DNA from: Marisa cornuarietis
Lineage: Eukaryota; Mollusca; Gastropoda; Architaenioglossa; Ampullariidae
Direction of reading: 5' to 3'
Length of the DNA stretch: 64,000 nt
Assembly: GCA_004794655.1 (NCBI GenBank)
Contig: SMMW01000046.1
Location: forward strand, 2,702,001-2,766,000
In this document: one piece after another, positions 59,693 to 64,000 of the stretch
How the letters are laid out: each line of letters begins with the position of its first letter
How positions within the stretch are numbered: the first letter of the stretch is position 1
Notes under the pieces: model-generated
Database searches by the model: none
What the model was told of the DNA's origin: nothing
The model's input: only the letters and a program-made list of their open reading frames with translations
Made by a program: the position numbers and the translations under genes

Positions 59693-60477
59693 ATTACCCT
59701 TTGCGTGAAGTCCATGAAGATGAGGAGATAACAGTTGTGATGACGATAGCAAAGCTTGTTACGAGCCGGTTAGAGCCCCGCCAATAAAACGCGAATGCTG
59801 CTCAAATACTTAAGAGAAATGGGTAAGAATAAAACACTCGGATGTTAATGCCTGTTGGAACCCGCCTCCCCCCCCCCCGAGTTAATATTATAATTAAACC
59901 TGTTATGGGGCTAGGTGCGCAGGATGGCGCAGGCGTCAGATGTTAGCCACAGTGAACATAAACTGTATGTGGAATCTTCCTTTGAATCCTTTACTTTCTG
60001 AGAACATTAGCTTGTAACAGGGAAACATTTTGTATTATTTTGGAGTAATACATCAGGTATATTTGTGACTTCTGTTCGATCGGTTTCAACGAGAATTTAC
60101 ACTTTTGCTGCGACCGTGATGATTACGACCTCCGTGTAAAGTGCTGCACGAAATGCATGCATGAGTCCAAAGAGTTAACTACAGGTCAGTAGTCTAAGTG
60201 GTGATAAGTTCAAATTCTAACAAGATTGGCTGCTCGAATGATTTTTTTTTTTCTTGTTAGGATCGTCTGTCCTTGCACACGTTTTAACTCTGCTTGAACA
60301 GTATGCAGAATACAGCAACTGCTTAACTGCAGATTTCCACTATGGTGTAAATTTTACCGGTAGCTAACGATGATCGGAAAAGAAGAAAGATGTTTATATA
60401 TATATATATAATATAAACCAACGCCAGGCGTTAATATGTAATTCAATGTGCAATAAATTTTGCTTTCGAGTTTTGTT

Positions 60478-60527
<50 letters not shown>

Positions 60528-61502
60528 GTTTGTACACTGTAAGTGAGCTTTCGTTGCATCCTATTTCCCGGTTTAATTCACTAGAGCCTAACCTGAGCCT
60601 CTGAAGTCTGAATATGCTCTTGCTCATTGAACTTTGTCCTTGCCTGTAGATGGGTTCAGTTCGTGTACTGTTTGCCTCCCGAGACTAAGAAGTATGCTGT
60701 AGAGTGTAGACTGAAGCCATAAACGGCATGAGACGCCATCTTGGTAGCTGACACAAAGTTCTTCAACAGCTTAAAACTAAATTGGCTGCCAGGATGCTCC
60801 TTACCAGTGTGGATTTTAATTAGTAATTAATACCTCTAACTAATACTTTAAAGAATCACAAATACATTCGATCAGCATGTTACATTAACTTGCAAGGCGG
60901 GACTCAGTGTGACATGATGATCCCCGTGACCAAGTCACACTAACCACCTTTCATCGACCTGCTTATTTGACTGCCCATAACTCCGTCGCTCTAGTACTGA
61001 ATACCGGGTCTCGATATGTTCCATCATCTGCTTGGTGTTGGTCCAAGTTTGCCCCAATACCCCCAGCTATTCCTCACCATCGATCGAAGAAACTTGTTAG
61101 ATAATGAGCAAGAGTTATCGACCCATGACGCTACATGCAGCGTGGTTTCCCGGCAGTTCCACTAGTTTTATCTCCCTTCGCTAAATGCGTGCGCTGGTTG
61201 AACAATGCCACCTGCAGGCTGAAGACTGGCAGATTCTTACTCCCTCGGTGCCCCCTCCCCTACTTCCTGCAAGAATTTAAACCAAACCGCTGACCTGGTT
61301 AGTGAAGAAGAATGCTAATTAAAAGGGCTGAACACCTTGTCGGTGTCACAGCTCACTCCAGAAAGTGCAGGTAAAGGTAGAATTTTAGAGTCGAAATAAA
61401 GTTAATCAACATGTGTCGCTGGCAGAATGTTTTGCTTAAATGGTTTGAACCTTTACGACCTTTTATAGGTTTGCTATACTGCTGTTGGATCACTCGATTA
61501 AT
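59693..61502. other. No gene recognised
   Basis: Contains a C run near 59870, a (TA)n tract at about 60396-60412 and a (CT)n(CA)n microsatellite at 60484-60528. The frames are short and without domains. Confidence 0.4.
60484..60528. repeat. (CT)n(CA)n microsatellite
   Basis: A CT run passes directly into a CA run. Confidence 0.9.
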
Positions 61503-61690
61503 GGGCGGTCCAGTGGCGCAACGGTTTGCGCCAGTCACCAGTACAGTGAGGGTTGGCTGTCCTGGGTTCAGCTCTCGTCTCGGGGACACTGTTCCTTCTC
61601 TGCATGTGGCATTTGCTTACAGGGCTGGCTGTGTGCCTTGCCATGATATGGCCTTAGTTTCCGGCTCGACGTAAAACACGAATTCCCCCC
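61503..61690 (+). repeat. SINE family A copy with tRNA-like head
   Basis: ggcggtccagtggcgcaacg with gtttgcgcc (box A-like), cctgggttcagctctcgtct (box B-like), ctctgcatgtggcatttgct, cagggctggctgtgtgcctt and cggctcgacgtaaaacacga. Near full length. It matches 53947-54130 along its whole length. Confidence 0.75.
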
Positions 61691-62387
61691 TCCCTCACTC
61701 AATTAACGGGTCTATAGCATTCTCTCTACCTCTCTCTCTCTCTCTCAGTGTATGCGTATGTGTCTTTATTTTGTTGAAACTATTGTGGAAGCACAGACGT
61801 ATGTTGTATCACGTGTTATCCCGTACCCAATTTGTGTGATACTACACTCGGTGTGTTGTATAAACACTGGATGGAGGCCTGTTCGAATTAAGGTCAGGTT
61901 AGTTAACTCCTGATGAAACCGTATCATGCTGCAATAAAGCTCGCACATAGCTCCTTGCACATCGAGAAATTATTGAGTTTTGTAAGTCGATGTTGCACGC
62001 TCGAGATGTGCTTTTCGGCTGTCATAACAACGGTTCTACCAACTGGCCCCACCCAGCTTGCTCTTTATCGTCTTGCGGTTCTGTCGCAGACGCCCAGGTG
62101 TGGTGCACCTGTGCGGAGCCTGGCTGCGACACACCTGTGTGACTGACTGTGTTTCGCGTGAAATCGACTCAGCCCGGTAAAAGCACTCGTCCTTACTTCA
62201 CAGTTGTCTGTGATTCGACGGTGTAGTGGGATCGCTGGAAAATGCAAACAGTTTCTTGTAGCAGTCATCGCCGTCTGACGTAAGACTTAATGATCTTATT
62301 GTCGTGGCTGGAGTGGACAAGAGCGGAGGACTTTGGCTTTTTGCCTCAGGGATGTAAAGCAGCCTGCAGCTGCAGACACCTGTCACC
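61691..62387. other. Upstream region of a possible first exon
   Basis: No frame of interest. It is more GC-rich from about 62040 on (cgtcttgcggttctgtcgca and following), as might be expected near a promoter, but no element can be assigned. Confidence 0.3.
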
Positions 62388-62445
62388 ATGGTTGGACGCG
62401 CGGTGACGGTGATCGATGGATGTCACGGCTGGGAGGTTAACTCAG
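62388..62445 (+). CDS. Possible first coding exon of a gene running out of the window
   Basis: caccATGGTT is a strong start context. The frame encodes MVGRAVTVIDGCHGWEVNS and ends one base into a codon at a GTAAGA donor. I found no convincing second exon before the end of the window and recognise no family. It could be chance. Confidence 0.25.
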
Positions 62446-62749
62446 GTAAGACACTAATTTATCTCAACATCTTCAGTACTCTTGTTAATCGCCTGTGTCC
62501 TAGAACTTCCAGGAAACATCTTACGAGCAAAAAAAAAGTTCCGTGGAAATGTATAACTGGTCCTGAGTTGATCTCAGTCGAAAGATGAAGGAAGGAAAGA
62601 AAGAAGGAAGGGATGAATATCAGTGTGTAGGCAACTGGTTGTTTTATTTTAGTCAGTGTGTGGCTGCCGAATTTCTGTATGGCTTTGTCTGACATAAATG
62701 TTATTTTATATGATTATTTGTTAAAGGCTCGTTCATCTCTTACCATCGC

Positions 62750-62965
62750 GGGGCGCTCGGTAGTGGAGTGGCTAACACTCGTTTTTTTGTCCCCACTGCA
62801 GTGAGCGGCTCAGGGTTCAGATCTCGCCTCTGGACATTCTGTATGTGACATCTTGTCTGCAGGGCTGGGCGTCGGAGGCTTTCTCCGGGTGCTACGGTTT
62901 TCTCCCCACTCACTCCCCCCCACATAGTCCGAAATTACCTCAAGGTGGAAGCACTTTCCTACGAA
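62750..62965 (+). repeat. tRNA-derived SINE, another family
   Basis: ggcgctcggtagtggagtgg with ctaacact (box A-like), ggttcagatctcgcc (box B-like), then gaggctttctccgggtgcta with cggttttctcccc. The 'ttctccgggtgct-cggttttctccc' body is common in invertebrate tRNA-derived SINEs. It is distinct from family A in the body but shares its general layout. Confidence 0.6.
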
Positions 62966-64000
62966 ATAAACCAGACTGTACCACTGTACCCATCATTTAA
63001 GGATTTCGTATTCGTAATCAATGTTATCCAGGCTGGCCTAACATTCTATAAACGATCCTCCTCTGACTTATTGGCGTCTCCGCACAAGCTGGAGATGTCC
63101 CACAGTAACGAATGTCCCTGTAGTAAGTGGACACAGTCCCGAGAAGATCCTGCGAATAGAGACAGTAGAACTACGGGATAAACTTTTGAGGGTGAGGAAA
63201 ATTACAGCAGACTCCCTGGAAATGTTGCTGCTGTTATCCTATGACTGCAGCAGGCCTGACGAGAGGGGGGGGGACAGGGGGGTCTGGTGTACCCGGGCCC
63301 GCGGCTGTAAAGGGGGCCCGGCCTTGGTCAGTGGATTTTTTTCTTCCTCTTCTTATCCTTTTCTTTTTCTTTTAAAGAAAGGTCTGAGGACAGAACACCC
63401 AAGCATTACACATGCAGACGGTGAGTTTCAAGTCTGTAGTATACAACTTCGGGGTAGACGGAGCTGGGGTGAGAAGTGTAGTCAGAGGCATCATAGTCTC
63501 GCTGGACAAGCCTGGAGGCGTAAGGCCGCTGGTCACTGAAGATTTTATCGCGTGTGAACCGTATAGAAGAACGATCGTGCATTGAGATTGCTGGACACAT
63601 GTACCACTACGGGGGGGGGGGGCTGCAAGCAGATCGGACTTAAAAGTGAAGAGGTAGGTATGTTACTGATGTGTGACCACTCCGTGAACCGAGAGGATGG
63701 GAGCTCGCCTCTGGTGCTGCAGCCTATAAGCGAGAGATTTCAAGGCTGCTTTTTCTCGTATTTACTAAACAACACTGAGACTTTCTTTAACCGTTTCTCC
63801 ATCACCAAACAAATACATTAGTCTACACAGTACATCCTTGATACAATGAGACTATATAATCCTGTAATACTATCGCAGCCAGCAAAATAGAACACATTAT
63901 TGCAAAAACATTGGTGGTGTCACTGGAAGTTTGGAGCTGGGGGAGAATAATAAAGAGGAGGTTAGCATGAGACAGATAAAAGTTTAGAGATGGTGTCTGC
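62966..64000. other. No gene recognised
   Basis: The plus-strand frame 63186-63539 crosses G-rich and T-rich runs and has no domain. G runs lie at 63266-63275 and 63610-63622. I see no supported gene. Confidence 0.4.

Noticed and set aside
63186..63539. 117-codon plus-strand frame near the window end
   Set aside because: It crosses G and T homopolymer runs, has no domain and no splice context.

Overview
This window looks like a metazoan nuclear genome, most likely a mollusc and probably a gastropod. It is AT-rich and mostly non-coding. Genes are split by spliceosomal introns, tRNA genes are scattered, and relics of LINEs, SINEs, hAT elements and microsatellites are abundant. The mollusc call is inference, from the intronless tandem class A GPCRs, a DUF7869-type element and SINE styles. 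I ran no database search. All identifications come from recognising protein families and from checking that predicted exon phases fit.

Layout. 1-9650 is mainly repeat relics: a degenerate minisatellite, a broken DUF7869-type element, LINE and SINE pieces and a (GAT)n tract. 9650-20000 is a tandem segmental duplication; each unit carries one intronless orphan rhodopsin-class GPCR on the minus strand (12430-13398 and 17820-18788). 20000-23300 holds a three-unit tandem repeat and a roughly 1.8 kb element with long terminal inverted repeats. 24172-24873 is a small tRNA cluster (Lys-CUU, a dead Lys copy, and Met-CAU with an 18-nt intron).

27284-34063 (minus) is a nine-exon gene of the regulator of microtubule dynamics family, closest to RMDN3/PTPIP51. 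It is head-to-head, 563 bp apart, with a six-exon plus-strand gene (34627-43717). That gene encodes a C16orf89 (DUF4735)-like protein with a large internal insertion, acidic tracts and a predicted C-terminal membrane anchor. A Buster-type hAT element with a perfect 8-bp target duplication sits in its second intron. 45880-47420 is a LINE relic and a SINE; 47420-51770 shows no gene; a second, identical tRNA-Lys lies at 51774-51846. 52961-55797 is a complete four-exon NPC2-like (ML domain) sterol-binding protein gene. From 55800 to the end there are LINE and SINE fragments and only weak exon candidates.

The genes do not form an operon or a shared pathway. NPC2 and RMDN3/PTPIP51 families both act in intracellular lipid handling (lysosomal sterol export and ER-mitochondria contact sites), but their proximity is probably chance. 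The most interesting points are the GPCR pair with a likely gene-conversion tract, the conserved FFAT-like segment in the RMDN protein, the duplicated end of its last exon, the membrane-anchored architecture of the C16orf89-like protein, and the shifted cysteine pattern of NPC2.
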